A DNA stretch of 11,485 nucleotides, from positions 2,341 through 13,825 of the forward strand of contig DPKR01000126.1 of NCBI GenBank assembly GCA_003542415.1, written 5' to 3'. Every line of letters starts with the position of its first letter. The stretch's first letter is position 1. This document shows, one piece after another, positions 1 to 6,359 of the stretch. Below the pieces are notes generated by a model, which was not told where the DNA came from, did no database searches, and saw nothing but the letters and a program-made list of their open reading frames with translations. A program made the translations under genes and the position numbers. Source of the stretch: Alphaproteobacteria bacterium (GTDB lineage Bacteria; Pseudomonadota; Alphaproteobacteria; RF32; CAG-239).

Positions 1-216
1 CACGAGGCAGAGCTTCAGGCAATTAAAATAAGTGACAAGGTTTTAACGGCCGGAGGGTTGTATGCTGTTGTTAAAGCTATTGATGGTGATGATATAACGC
101 TTGAAATTTCAAAGGGAATTGAAGTTAAAGCACATCGCTGGACAATCCGCGAGGTTTTAAAAGAAACAACATCTGATAAAAAATCAAAAAACAATAAAGG
201 AAAGAAAAATGTATAA
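1..216 (+). CDS. yajC: Preprotein translocase subunit YajC, C-terminal part (5' end outside window)
   Basis: Frame 1 is open from the window edge to a TAA at 214-216 and gives 71 residues. The stretch GDKVLTAGGL followed by a short beta-rich segment (VVKAIDGDDITLEIS) matches the conserved core of YajC, in which a GD-V-T-GG-hG motif follows the single N-terminal membrane helix. That helix lies before the window. The tail after about residue 55 is Lys/Asn/Ser-rich and low in complexity, as often seen at YajC C-termini. YajC is a small inner-membrane protein that associates with SecD and SecF and the SecYEG channel. Its identity is strongly supported by secD and secF directly downstream. The secD ribosome binding site lies inside the Lys-rich tail codons, and the yajC stop overlaps the secD start by 8 bases, which suggests translational coupling. 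Confidence 0.87.
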   Translation, partial: HEAELQAIKISDKVLTAGGLYAVVKAIDGDDITLEISKGIEVKAHRWTIREVLKETTSDKKSKNNKGKKNV

Positions 217-1753
217 GTTATCAAAAGAAAGAGTGCTTATTATTTTAGGCATTTGTTTGGTCGGTGTGTTTTTGGCCATCCCGAACATTATGCCAAAATC
301 GGTAAAACTGCCTTCATGGTGGCAGCCGGTGAGCTTAGGCCTTGATTTGCAGGGCGGTTCGAATTTGCTTTTGGAAGTGAATATGGATGAGGTTTTGCGC
401 GAGCGTATGGGGCTCTTGGAAGACGCTGTTCGCCAGAGTTTACGCGAACATCGTATTCGCTACCAAAACTTATCTGCCGGTGCAGACAGTGTGAAGGTCA
501 AGATTGAAAATGCCAATTCACGCACACAGGCAATAGGCTATTTCAAAAAATTGGAAGACGGGCTTGATGTGAGCGTTAATGAAAACGGAACAATCGAAAT
601 CAGATATTCTGAAACGGCGCTTAACATGCTCACCAAAAAGGTGGTTGACCAGTCAATCGAGATTGTGCGTCGCCGTATTGATGAGTTAGGCACAAAAGAA
701 CCGGTTATTCAAAGCCAAGGTTCTGACAGAATAGTGGTTCAATTGCCTGGTATTCAAAATCCTGAAGAAGTGAAGGCACTCTTAGGTAAGACAGCTAAAA
801 TGTCTTTTCACTTGGTTGATAGCCGTACAACAGCTCAAGATGCCAAACGCGGCAAGCTCAGCAATTCATCACGCGTGATTAACAGCGCGGAAGGCGGGCA
901 ACTTGTTATTCAAAGAAAAGCTGTTGTCGGGGGCGAGAATTTGACTGATGCCGGTGTTTCTTTCCAGGACGGCAGACCGGTTGTGACATTTAAATTCAAC
1001 ACCATGGGCGGACGCAAGTTCGGCGAAGTGACCAAAAACAATGTGGGCGAAAGATTGGCCATTGTTTTGGATAATGAAGTGATTTCCGCACCAAACATTC
1101 AAACAGCCATTTTAGGTGGTAGCGGTGTTATCACAGGCAATTTCAGCTCGGAAGAAGCCAACAATTTGGCAATGTTACTCCGCTCAGGTGCTTTGCCTGC
1201 GCCTTTGGAAGTTTTGGAAGAACGCACGGTGGGTGCAGGTTTGGGTGCCGATTCGATTAAAGACGGTGTGTTTGCATCTATTATAGGCCTGATTGCCGTT
1301 GTTGTGTTTATGATTGCAGCATACGGATTGTTTGGTTTGTTCACAACAATCACGGTGTTTACAAACCTTGTGTTGATGTTAGGCGCTATGAGCTTTATCG
1401 GCACAACATTAACATTGCCGGGCATTGCGGGTATTATCTTAACCATTGGTATGGCTGTTGATGCAAATGTTTTGATTTTTGAACGTATGCGCGAAGAAGT
1501 TAAAGCCGGACGTTCAACACGCGATGCGGCTGACGCGGGTTTTACGGAAGCTTGGTCAACAATTGTTGACTCGAACCTTACAACCCTTGTGGCTGCGGCT
1601 GTTTTGTTCTGGTTTGGAACAGGGCCGGTCAGAGGTTTTGCTGTGACACTTGCCATCGGTATTGCGACATCTATGTTTACATCGGTGACGGTGACACGTT
1701 TGATCATTACTTATTGGCTCAACAAGTTTAAGCCGACGAAATTACCCATTTAA
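209..1753 (+). CDS. secD: Protein translocase subunit SecD
   Basis: SecD is an RND-superfamily membrane protein. With SecF it uses the proton motive force to help pull secreted proteins through SecYEG on the periplasmic side. The 514-residue product shows the expected order: a first membrane helix (about 9-28), the LGLDLQGGS motif (43-51), a large periplasmic region with the SIEIVRRRIDELG block (149-161), and a cluster of five membrane helices from about 353 to 500. The fourth helix carries GMAVDANVLIFERMREE (414-430), the RND signature with the conserved Asp418. The length is shorter than the 615 residues of E. coli SecD but close to other alphaproteobacterial forms. The start ATG at 209 is preceded by AAAGGAAA (197-204) and overlaps the yajC stop. 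The SecD-SecF order with a short gap to secF supports a single operon. Confidence 0.97.
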   Translation: MYKLSKERVLIILGICLVGVFLAIPNIMPKSVKLPSWWQPVSLGLDLQGGSNLLLEVNMDEVLRERMGLLEDAVRQSLREHRIRYQNLSAGADSVKVKIENANSRTQAIGYFKKLEDGLDVSVNENGTIEIRYSETALNMLTKKVVDQSIEIVRRRIDELGTKEPVIQSQGSDRIVVQLPGIQNPEEVKALLGKTAKMSFHLVDSRTTAQDAKRGKLSNSSRVINSAEGGQLVIQRKAVVGGENLTDAGVSFQDGRPVVTFKFNTMGGRKFGEVTKNNVGERLAIVLDNEVISAPNIQTAILGGSGVITGNFSSEEANNLAMLLRSGALPAPLEVLEERTVGAGLGADSIKDGVFASIIGLIAVVVFMIAAYGLFGLFTTITVFTNLVLMLGAMSFIGTTLTLPGIAGIILTIGMAVDANVLIFERMREEVKAGRSTRDAADAGFTEAWSTIVDSNLTTLVAAAVLFWFGTGPVRGFAVTLAIGIATSMFTSVTVTRLIITYWLNKFKPTKLPI

Positions 1754-1771
1754 GAGAAAGGAAAATAAAAA

Positions 1772-2716
1772 ATGAAAATATTCAGTTGGGTGACAAAAGA
1801 TACGAATATCGACTTTTTAAAGCCGCGTAAATGGACCTATACCGCTTCGATTTTGCTTATATTGGCATCATTTTACCTGATGTTTTTCCATGGGTTTAAC
1901 TATGGTATTGACTTTTCAGGCGGTGTGTTAATGGAAATCAAAAGCGAAAACAAAATCAATGTTGAAGAAATCAGACAAAAGCTTGCTGTGCTTGATTTGG
2001 ATGAATTAACGCTTCAAAGTGTGGGCGAAGAAGGAAACGAGCTTTCTATTCGTGCGCAAGCGGATAATGCCAATGAAGAAAGCCAGCGCATTGCAGTTGT
2101 CAAAATCAAAGAAATTTTAGGCAACGGTTATGAATACCGCCGTGTGGAATCTGTTGGTCCGCAAGTGGGTGATGAATTAAAGCGCGCCGGCATTATTTCA
2201 TCATTGATTGCAATCTTAGCCATTTGTGCTTATGTGTGGTTCAGGTTTGAATGGCAGTTTGCATTAGGTGCTTTGCTCGGACTTTTCCATGATATTATCA
2301 TCACGGTGGGATGTTTGTCGCTGTTTGATTTTGATATCAGTTTAACAACGGTTGCCGCGATTTTAACCTTAGCCGGTTATTCGGTCAATGACACGGTAGT
2401 CAACTACGACCGTATCAGAGAAAATTTGCGAAAATACAAAAAGATGAGCCAGTATGACCTCATCAACAAGAGTGTGAATGATATTTTCTCACGCACGATT
2501 TTGACAGGCTTGACAACGCTTTGCGCAGCCATTGCTTTGTTTGCGTTTGGTGGCGATGCTTTGCGTAGCTTTTCATTCGTGATTTTGTTTGGTGTGATTA
2601 TCGGGACATATTCTTCGATTTATATTTCTTGCGTGTTCTTAAATGTGTTTGATTTGAGAAAGACGCAGGAAAATCGCGAGCGCCAAGAAAATGCAAATCC
2701 GTTCGGGAATGCTTAA
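1772..2716 (+). CDS. secF: Protein translocase subunit SecF
   Basis: SecF is the partner of SecD in the proton-driven Sec accessory complex. The 314-residue product has the N-terminal membrane helix (about 23-39), the signature GIDFSGG (45-51), a short periplasmic domain (about 55-130), and a C-terminal block of five membrane helices (about 138-292). That block contains AGYSVNDTVVNYDRIRENLR (201-220), the conserved RND/SecF motif with Asp207 and Asp213. The C-terminus is a short polar tail rich in Arg, Gln and Asn. The start ATG follows AAAGGA (1757-1762) with 9 bases of spacing and lies 18 bases after the secD stop, so it is co-transcribed. The length is typical for SecF. A strong terminator follows within 20 bases, so secF ends the operon. 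Confidence 0.97.
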   Translation: MKIFSWVTKDTNIDFLKPRKWTYTASILLILASFYLMFFHGFNYGIDFSGGVLMEIKSENKINVEEIRQKLAVLDLDELTLQSVGEEGNELSIRAQADNANEESQRIAVVKIKEILGNGYEYRRVESVGPQVGDELKRAGIISSLIAILAICAYVWFRFEWQFALGALLGLFHDIIITVGCLSLFDFDISLTTVAAILTLAGYSVNDTVVNYDRIRENLRKYKKMSQYDLINKSVNDIFSRTILTGLTTLCAAIALFAFGGDALRSFSFVILFGVIIGTYSSIYISCVFLNVFDLRKTQENRERQENANPFGNA

Positions 2717-2735
2717 AAAAACGAAAGCGATTATG

Positions 2736-2765
2736 AAAAAAAGAGCCGTTAGGGCTCTTTTTTTT
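2736..2765 (+). terminator. Intrinsic terminator of the yajC-secD-secF operon
   Basis: GAGCC (2743-2747) pairs with GGCTC (2753-2757) around a five-base loop (GTTAG). The stem is extended by an upstream A-run pairing with the downstream T-run (about 2758-2765). It starts 19 bases after the secF stop. The A-run/T-run symmetry could also let it work in the other direction, but no minus-strand gene ends here. Confidence 0.9.
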
Positions 2766-2822
2766 AACTAAAAAAATTCCATGTACTTATCATAAACAGG
2801 TAAAAATATATAGGAAATATTG

Positions 2823-3710
2823 ATGATACTCTTTATTGCTTTTTTATCGCCGTTTTTTGAAGCACTTTCGGATATGATTGAAAGTTTGCTTTCAAACAGA
2901 ACATTTAAGCATCAGGCAACAATGATTTTTTATGTTTCAATGATGAATTTTGTGTTTGTGCCGCTTGTGCTGTTTTTGGGAATGCCTACCATACCGGCAA
3001 AAGAATCACTATGGTTTTATCTGATTTTAGCGGTGATTGATGTTGCTTATTTATATCCGTTTTATTCGGCAATGAAGGTGATTGACACATCTATTGTGTC
3101 CGCGCTTTTTTCTCTCGGGCAAGTGATTGTGCCGATATTGTCGTATTTGGTTTTAAATGATGTATTGACGTTGCACCAATATATCGGTTTTGCTATTATC
3201 ATCATGGCATCTGTTGCGCTTAGTATGAAAAGCACAAAGATTCCAAAACTCAATCGTGCGTTCTATTATATGGTATTTGCTTCGTTCCTGTTATCGCTCA
3301 GAGTTATTGTTGTTAAATGCACAATGAATTTAGAAGGCAACTGGATTAATTTGGTTATGTATCCGAATATGATTTCGGGCATTTTACCTTTAGGGTTACT
3401 TTTTATCACAAAATACAGAAAAGATATTGTGAAGAATTTTCCGCCATATCTGAAGAGGTTTAGATTGTTTGCTCTTGATGAATTTATTTGCTTTTTGGGA
3501 CTTGTTTGTTCAACATATGCGCTCGATAATTTGTCACCAGTGGTGAGTTCGGCAATTAATAGCATGAGGCCGATATTTTTGTTGCTGACGGGAGCATTTT
3601 TGCTTTATTTTTATAAAATACCGTTAAAGGAAAAAATTACACCGCGAATGCTTGTTAAGAAAATATTTTTCTTTATTTTGATGATTTTAGGTGTGATTTT
3701 GGTTGTCTAA
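2823..3710 (+). CDS. EamA/DMT-superfamily transporter (substrate unknown)
   Basis: The product (295 residues from the ATG at 2823) is almost entirely hydrophobic, with about ten membrane helices in two similar halves (about 1-133 and 145-295). This is the architecture of drug/metabolite transporters with two EamA domains. The segment AMKVIDTSIVSALFSLGQ, then a Pro-containing helix (VIVPILSYLVL) and a YIGFAIIIMASVAL helix, is the typical end of an EamA repeat. The second half has the parallel LSPVVSSAINSMRPIF. Family members export or import small metabolites, and the substrate cannot be read from sequence. AGGA (2812-2815) sits 7 bases before ATG 2823. A TTG codon directly before it (2820) would add only one residue. 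Terminators on both sides make it a single-gene unit. No convincing promoter was found in the 57-base upstream gap. Confidence 0.85.
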   Translation: MILFIAFLSPFFEALSDMIESLLSNRTFKHQATMIFYVSMMNFVFVPLVLFLGMPTIPAKESLWFYLILAVIDVAYLYPFYSAMKVIDTSIVSALFSLGQVIVPILSYLVLNDVLTLHQYIGFAIIIMASVALSMKSTKIPKLNRAFYYMVFASFLLSLRVIVVKCTMNLEGNWINLVMYPNMISGILPLGLLFITKYRKDIVKNFPPYLKRFRLFALDEFICFLGLVCSTYALDNLSPVVSSAINSMRPIFLLLTGAFLLYFYKIPLKEKITPRMLVKKIFFFILMILGVILVV

Positions 3711-3725
3711 AAACAAGAAGAGATG

Positions 3726-3757
3726 AAAAAAAAGAAGCTGTGAGGCTTCTTTTTTTT
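3726..3757 (+). terminator. Intrinsic terminator of the DMT transporter gene
   Basis: AGAAGC (3733-3738) pairs with GCTTCT (3745-3750) around a six-base loop. An eight-A run precedes the stem and a run of about eight T follows it (3750-3757). It begins 15 bases after the transporter stop codon. Confidence 0.9.
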
Positions 3758-3968
3758 AGGATAGATATACAACCGATAGTATATAAATAAAAAGTTATAC
3801 ACAGAATTAAGCGAATTTTTTTTATAGATTATTCAAAAAGATAAAACAAAAACAAAATAAAACTTTATGGGGTAAAAAATATGAAACAATATTATAAGTT
3901 GCATACATAAGAAAATATGTTATTGATATAAACAGATATTTGAAAACGCTAATTTAGGAGAAGCTGAT

Positions 3969-4259
3969 ATGTCAAAATTGAGAAACAGGGTCATTTCAAT
4001 CTATGAGCGCAAAACAAGCATGAGATTGGCAACGGAAGAGTGGACGGCTTTTGATGATATATGCAAAAGAGAACAGCTGAAACGAAAAAAATTATTGGAA
4101 TTGATAGAAGATCATAAAGCGCCAAATTTTGGGCTGACATGTTATGTGCGGCTTTTTACGATAGCTTATATGCATAAACTTGCAAAAACAGCCGGATTGT
4201 GCAAATGTGCAAACAACGACAATAAAGATGTGTATCGGACATTTCATGAGATATCTTAG
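3969..4259 (+). CDS. Small ribbon-helix-helix domain protein, putative DNA-binding regulator
   Basis: This 96-residue protein resembles the ribbon-helix-helix family common in Alphaproteobacteria. It has a short N-terminal beta strand ending in RKTSMRLATEEWTAFDDI (14-31), with the family's R-T-S-h-R-L-E-E-W pattern. Helix 1 (about 22-34) and helix 2 (about 39-49) follow, and then a conserved C-terminal stretch (LTCYVRLFTIAYM, 56-68) corresponds to the family's 'LTSAVRLFVLEHY' region. Such proteins form dimers that insert the beta ribbon into the DNA major groove, but targets are generally unknown. The C-terminal tail contains Cys78 and Cys80, encoded within a tandem TGTGCAAA duplication (4198-4213). 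AGGAG (3956-3960) lies 8 bases before the ATG. The roughly 210 bases upstream are very AT-rich. A TTGATA at 3923-3928 has no well-spaced -10 partner, so no promoter is called. A hairpin ends the gene. No toxin partner lies next to it, so an antitoxin role is unlikely. Confidence 0.75.
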   Translation: MSKLRNRVISIYERKTSMRLATEEWTAFDDICKREQLKRKKLLELIEDHKAPNFGLTCYVRLFTIAYMHKLAKTAGLCKCANNDNKDVYRTFHEIS

Positions 4260-4263
4260 AAAA

Positions 4264-4277
4264 GTTTGCTTGCAAAC
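4264..4277. repeat. Short inverted repeat overlapping the -35 of the tatD promoter; possible operator
   Basis: GTTTGC (4264-4269) and GCAAAC (4272-4277) form a perfect inverted repeat separated by TT, starting 4 bases after the ribbon-helix-helix gene stop. Its right half covers the -35 hexamer proposed for tatD (4270-4275). A two-base spacer is too tight for a good RNA hairpin, so a protein-binding site on DNA is the more sensible reading. There is no direct evidence of binding. Confidence 0.35.
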
Positions 4278-4298
4278 AAAAAAAATACCCCTTATAAC
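4270..4298 (+). promoter_or_regulatory. Predicted sigma70-type promoter for tatD-hydF
   Basis: TTGCAA (4270-4275, four of six consensus bases) and TATAAC (4293-4298, five of six) are separated by exactly 17 bases. Transcription would begin at about 4304-4306, just at the AAGAGG ribosome binding site of tatD, giving a leader of only about 15 bases. The -10 hexamer begins within the 5' arm and lies mostly in the loop of the upstream gene's terminator hairpin. Matches of this quality do occur by chance in AT-rich DNA, but the position fits the need for a tatD promoter downstream of the terminator's 5' arm. Confidence 0.5.
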
Positions 4299-4319
4299 AG
4301 GTAAAGAGGTATTTTTTTT
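4279..4319 (+). terminator. Terminator-like hairpin after the ribbon-helix-helix gene, running into the tatD start
   Basis: TACC (4286-4289) pairs with GGTA (4308-4311), and CTT (4291-4293) with AAG (4304-4306), with a C/A mismatch between the two stem blocks. The ten-base loop is 4294-4303. An upstream A-run can pair with the eight-T run (4312-4319), which directly touches the tatD ATG at 4320. The 3' arm contains the tatD Shine-Dalgarno AAGAGG (4304-4309). Transcripts reading through from upstream would therefore have this site folded away. Confidence 0.7.
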
Positions 4320-5051
4320 ATGACAATGCGTTTTTTTGATGCACATATCCATTTAACTGATTTTGAAGGGATAACACCCCAAGAATTGATTGCCGATTTG
4401 AATGATAACGGCATCGAAAAATGTGTTTGCGTCACGGCAAAGGTTGATGACTGGGAAAAAGCTGCAAAATTTGCACACGACTTTCCTTTTGAGGTTGTGC
4501 CGTGTTTCGGGGTGCATCCGTGGTATGCCCCTGAGGCAAAAAAAGGATGGGATAAAGAACTCGAATTGTATTTAAAAGAATTTGACGGAGCAATCATCGG
4601 GGAATGTGGCTTAGATAAGCTCAAATCAACGGATATTGCAAAAGAAACAGAAGTTTTTGAAAAGCAGATTGAACTGGCATTTTTTTATAACAGACCGCTG
4701 ATGCTCCATATGGTCAAAGCCGATATGTGGCTTGAAAAATATTGGGGGAGGTTACCTGAAAAATCTGTGTTTCACAGTTTTTCGGGATCTGTTGAATTGT
4801 TAAAGAAATTAATTAACTTTAACCACTATATATCTGTAAATAAAAGATTTTTTAATAAAAAGGGCGCAGGCCGAATTTTGGAATGTGTGCCATTGGAAAG
4901 GTTGCTTGTTGAAACGGATGCCCCCTTTCAATCAGAGGTCAGAGATTTGAAAAATGTTGTTCAAAATATTGCTGAAATGAAAAATGAAAACATAGAAAAA
5001 CTGGCGCAAAAATTATACTTCAATGCTGTGGATGTTTTTGTAAACGATTAA
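4320..5051 (+). CDS. TatD-family metal-dependent hydrolase (putative DNase)
   Basis: The 243-residue product is a TatD-family TIM-barrel hydrolase of the amidohydrolase superfamily. All usual metal ligands are visible: His9 and His11 in FDAHIH, Glu95 in GECGLD, His130 in LMLHMVKA, His152 in VFHSFSG, and Asp200 in the ETDAP motif. GVHPWYA (64-70) is also characteristic. Members are divalent-metal-dependent nucleases or related phosphoesterases acting in the cytoplasm, with roles in DNA repair or turnover. The protein is slightly shorter than the usual 255-265 residues, and the C-terminal 'R.NEP' loop common in the family is not obvious (SEVRDL instead). It may thus be a divergent paralogue rather than the housekeeping tatD/ycfH orthologue. 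ATG 4320 is preferred over ATG 4326 because AAGAGG (4304-4309) is 10 bases upstream of the former and 16 of the latter. hydF follows 49 bases downstream with no terminator between. Confidence 0.88.
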   Translation: MTMRFFDAHIHLTDFEGITPQELIADLNDNGIEKCVCVTAKVDDWEKAAKFAHDFPFEVVPCFGVHPWYAPEAKKGWDKELELYLKEFDGAIIGECGLDKLKSTDIAKETEVFEKQIELAFFYNRPLMLHMVKADMWLEKYWGRLPEKSVFHSFSGSVELLKKLINFNHYISVNKRFFNKKGAGRILECVPLERLLVETDAPFQSEVRDLKNVVQNIAEMKNENIEKLAQKLYFNAVDVFVND

Positions 5052-5100
5052 ACAAAAAGATTAATTTAAAAACATAATATATTGAAATATAGGAAAATAA

Positions 5101-6279
5101 ATGAGAAACACACCAAAGGGATTAAGACTTCAAATTGCTATTTTGGGAAAAGTTAATGCCGGAAAATCGAGTTTTTTAAACTTGATGGTCGGACAAGAGG
5201 TGTCGATTGTGTCCGAAGTGAAAGGGACAACGACAGATGTTGTTGAAAAAGCACAAGAATTACACCCGCTTGGGCCTGTTTTGTGGCTTGATACGGCAGG
5301 CTTTGGTGATGAGACAGCCCTCTCTGACAAAAGGCTTGAAAAAACAATCAAAGTTTTGGACAGGGCAGATGTTGCCGTGTTGGTTTGTGATGAAGAAGGA
5401 AAAACAGAAAAAGAAATTGAGGAACTTGTTGCAAACAAAAATATTCCGCTGATTAAGGTTGTCAATAAAAAAGAAAAATGCGATGTGAAAATCATGGCGG
5501 ATAAAATAGAGCTGAATGCCTTGGATTTAACAAAGCGAGCAGAAGCTGTTTTGGCTTTTGAGCAGCTGCTTTTAAGAGTTTGTCCGGAAGATTTTTTAAC
5601 CTCGCCTGCAATGCTCTCGGATTTGGCGCCGAAAGGAGGTTTGGTGCTGATGATTGTGCCGATCGACTATGAAGCGCCGAAAGGAAGGCTAATTATGCCC
5701 CAAGTGCAAGCTATCAGGGATTGTTTGGACGGTGGGCAGATGATTATGATTGTCAAAGAAACGGAATATCTGCAAGCACTTAAGAGCTTGAGTAAAAGTC
5801 CGGACTTGGTTGTTTGTGATTCGCAGGTTGTAAAATTTATGGTAGACAATACGCCAAGAAATGTAAAATGCACGACATTTTCGGTTTTGATGGCTCGTTT
5901 GAAGGGGGATTTGAATGTATTTACGGCCGGAGCAGAAGCGATTTGGCGCTTAAAAGACGGAGACAAAGTGCTGATTGCGGAATCATGCACGCACCACGCA
6001 GCCGATGATGATATCGGAACAGTTAAAATCCCGAATTTGATGAAGAAAAAAACGGGAAAAAATTTGGTTTTTGAGCATGTCTCGGGGTGTGATTTCAAAA
6101 CAAATTTGAAAGATTATAAGCTTATTGTGCAATGCGGCGGGTGCACGCAAAACAGACGCGCCATATTGTCACGTATTGCGGCGGCGCAAAATGCCGGAGT
6201 GCCTATCACAAATTATGGCATTTGCCTTTCAGAATTAAACGGTGTGCTTGCGCGTGTCAACGAGCCGTTTGTTAGGTGA
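5101..6279 (+). CDS. hydF: [FeFe]-hydrogenase H-cluster maturation GTPase HydF
   Basis: HydF is the scaffold GTPase on which HydE and HydG build the diiron subcluster that is then delivered to [FeFe] hydrogenase. The 392 residues show the three expected domains. The N-terminal GTPase domain (about 8-160) has P-loop GKVNAGKSS (16-24), switch GTTTD (42-46), DTAG (64-67) and NKKE (122-125, an NKxD variant). A dimerisation domain spans about 165-270. The C-terminal iron-sulfur domain has ESCTHHAADDDIG (294-306) and CGGC (345-348). The cluster motif reads C296-x-H298-x45-Q344-C345-x-x-C348. The family usually has His where Gln344 stands, but all three cysteines are present. AGGA (5091-5094) is 6 bases before the ATG. 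HydE, HydG and the hydrogenase are not in the window, so hydF is either detached from its partners or they lie elsewhere. A generic Era/Der-type GTPase is ruled out by the CTHH...CGGC region. Confidence 0.93.
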   Translation: MRNTPKGLRLQIAILGKVNAGKSSFLNLMVGQEVSIVSEVKGTTTDVVEKAQELHPLGPVLWLDTAGFGDETALSDKRLEKTIKVLDRADVAVLVCDEEGKTEKEIEELVANKNIPLIKVVNKKEKCDVKIMADKIELNALDLTKRAEAVLAFEQLLLRVCPEDFLTSPAMLSDLAPKGGLVLMIVPIDYEAPKGRLIMPQVQAIRDCLDGGQMIMIVKETEYLQALKSLSKSPDLVVCDSQVVKFMVDNTPRNVKCTTFSVLMARLKGDLNVFTAGAEAIWRLKDGDKVLIAESCTHHAADDDIGTVKIPNLMKKKTGKNLVFEHVSGCDFKTNLKDYKLIVQCGGCTQNRRAILSRIAAAQNAGVPITNYGICLSELNGVLARVNEPFVR

Positions 6280-6287
6280 AAAACATA

Positions 6288-6293
6288 TATAAT
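6288..6293 (+). promoter_or_regulatory. Possible -10 element upstream of the pilin-like gene
   Basis: A perfect TATAAT lies 9 bases after the hydF stop and 66 bases before the next start codon. No good -35 hexamer is found at 15-18 bases upstream, so this may be only AT-rich chance. If real, it would let the downstream gene be expressed separately from hydF. Confidence 0.27.
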
Positions 6294-6359
6294 GATGTTT
6301 AAGGAAAATTAACTTTTAAGACGCATAATGACAACAGTTTATATTCAAGGAATTGTTTT

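Noticed and set aside
1099..1707. Open frame of 202 codons on the minus strand within secD
   Set aside because: It is antisense to well-conserved SecD membrane helices, has no ribosome site, and its composition (Ala/Thr/Val/Pro-rich) is the mirror of the hydrophobic SecD codons.
2881..2900. Segment matching 18 of 20 bases of 4261-4280 (the inverted repeat region)
   Set aside because: It lies within the transporter coding sequence, and roughly one such match is expected by chance in a window of this size and composition, so it is not taken as a second operator.
3881..3910. Nine-codon frame MKQYYKLHT after a G-run, possible leader peptide for the ribbon-helix-helix gene
   Set aside because: There is no attenuator hairpin between it and the gene, no regulatory codon run, and such short frames are common by chance in AT-rich spacer.
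4198..4213. Tandem TGTGCAAA duplication in the ribbon-helix-helix gene
   Set aside because: Only two copies, in frame with a Cys-Lys-Cys tail. It is too short to call a functional repeat.
5667..6098. Open frame of 143 codons on the minus strand within hydF
   Set aside because: It is a shadow of the HydF coding sequence with no family features and no plausible start signal.
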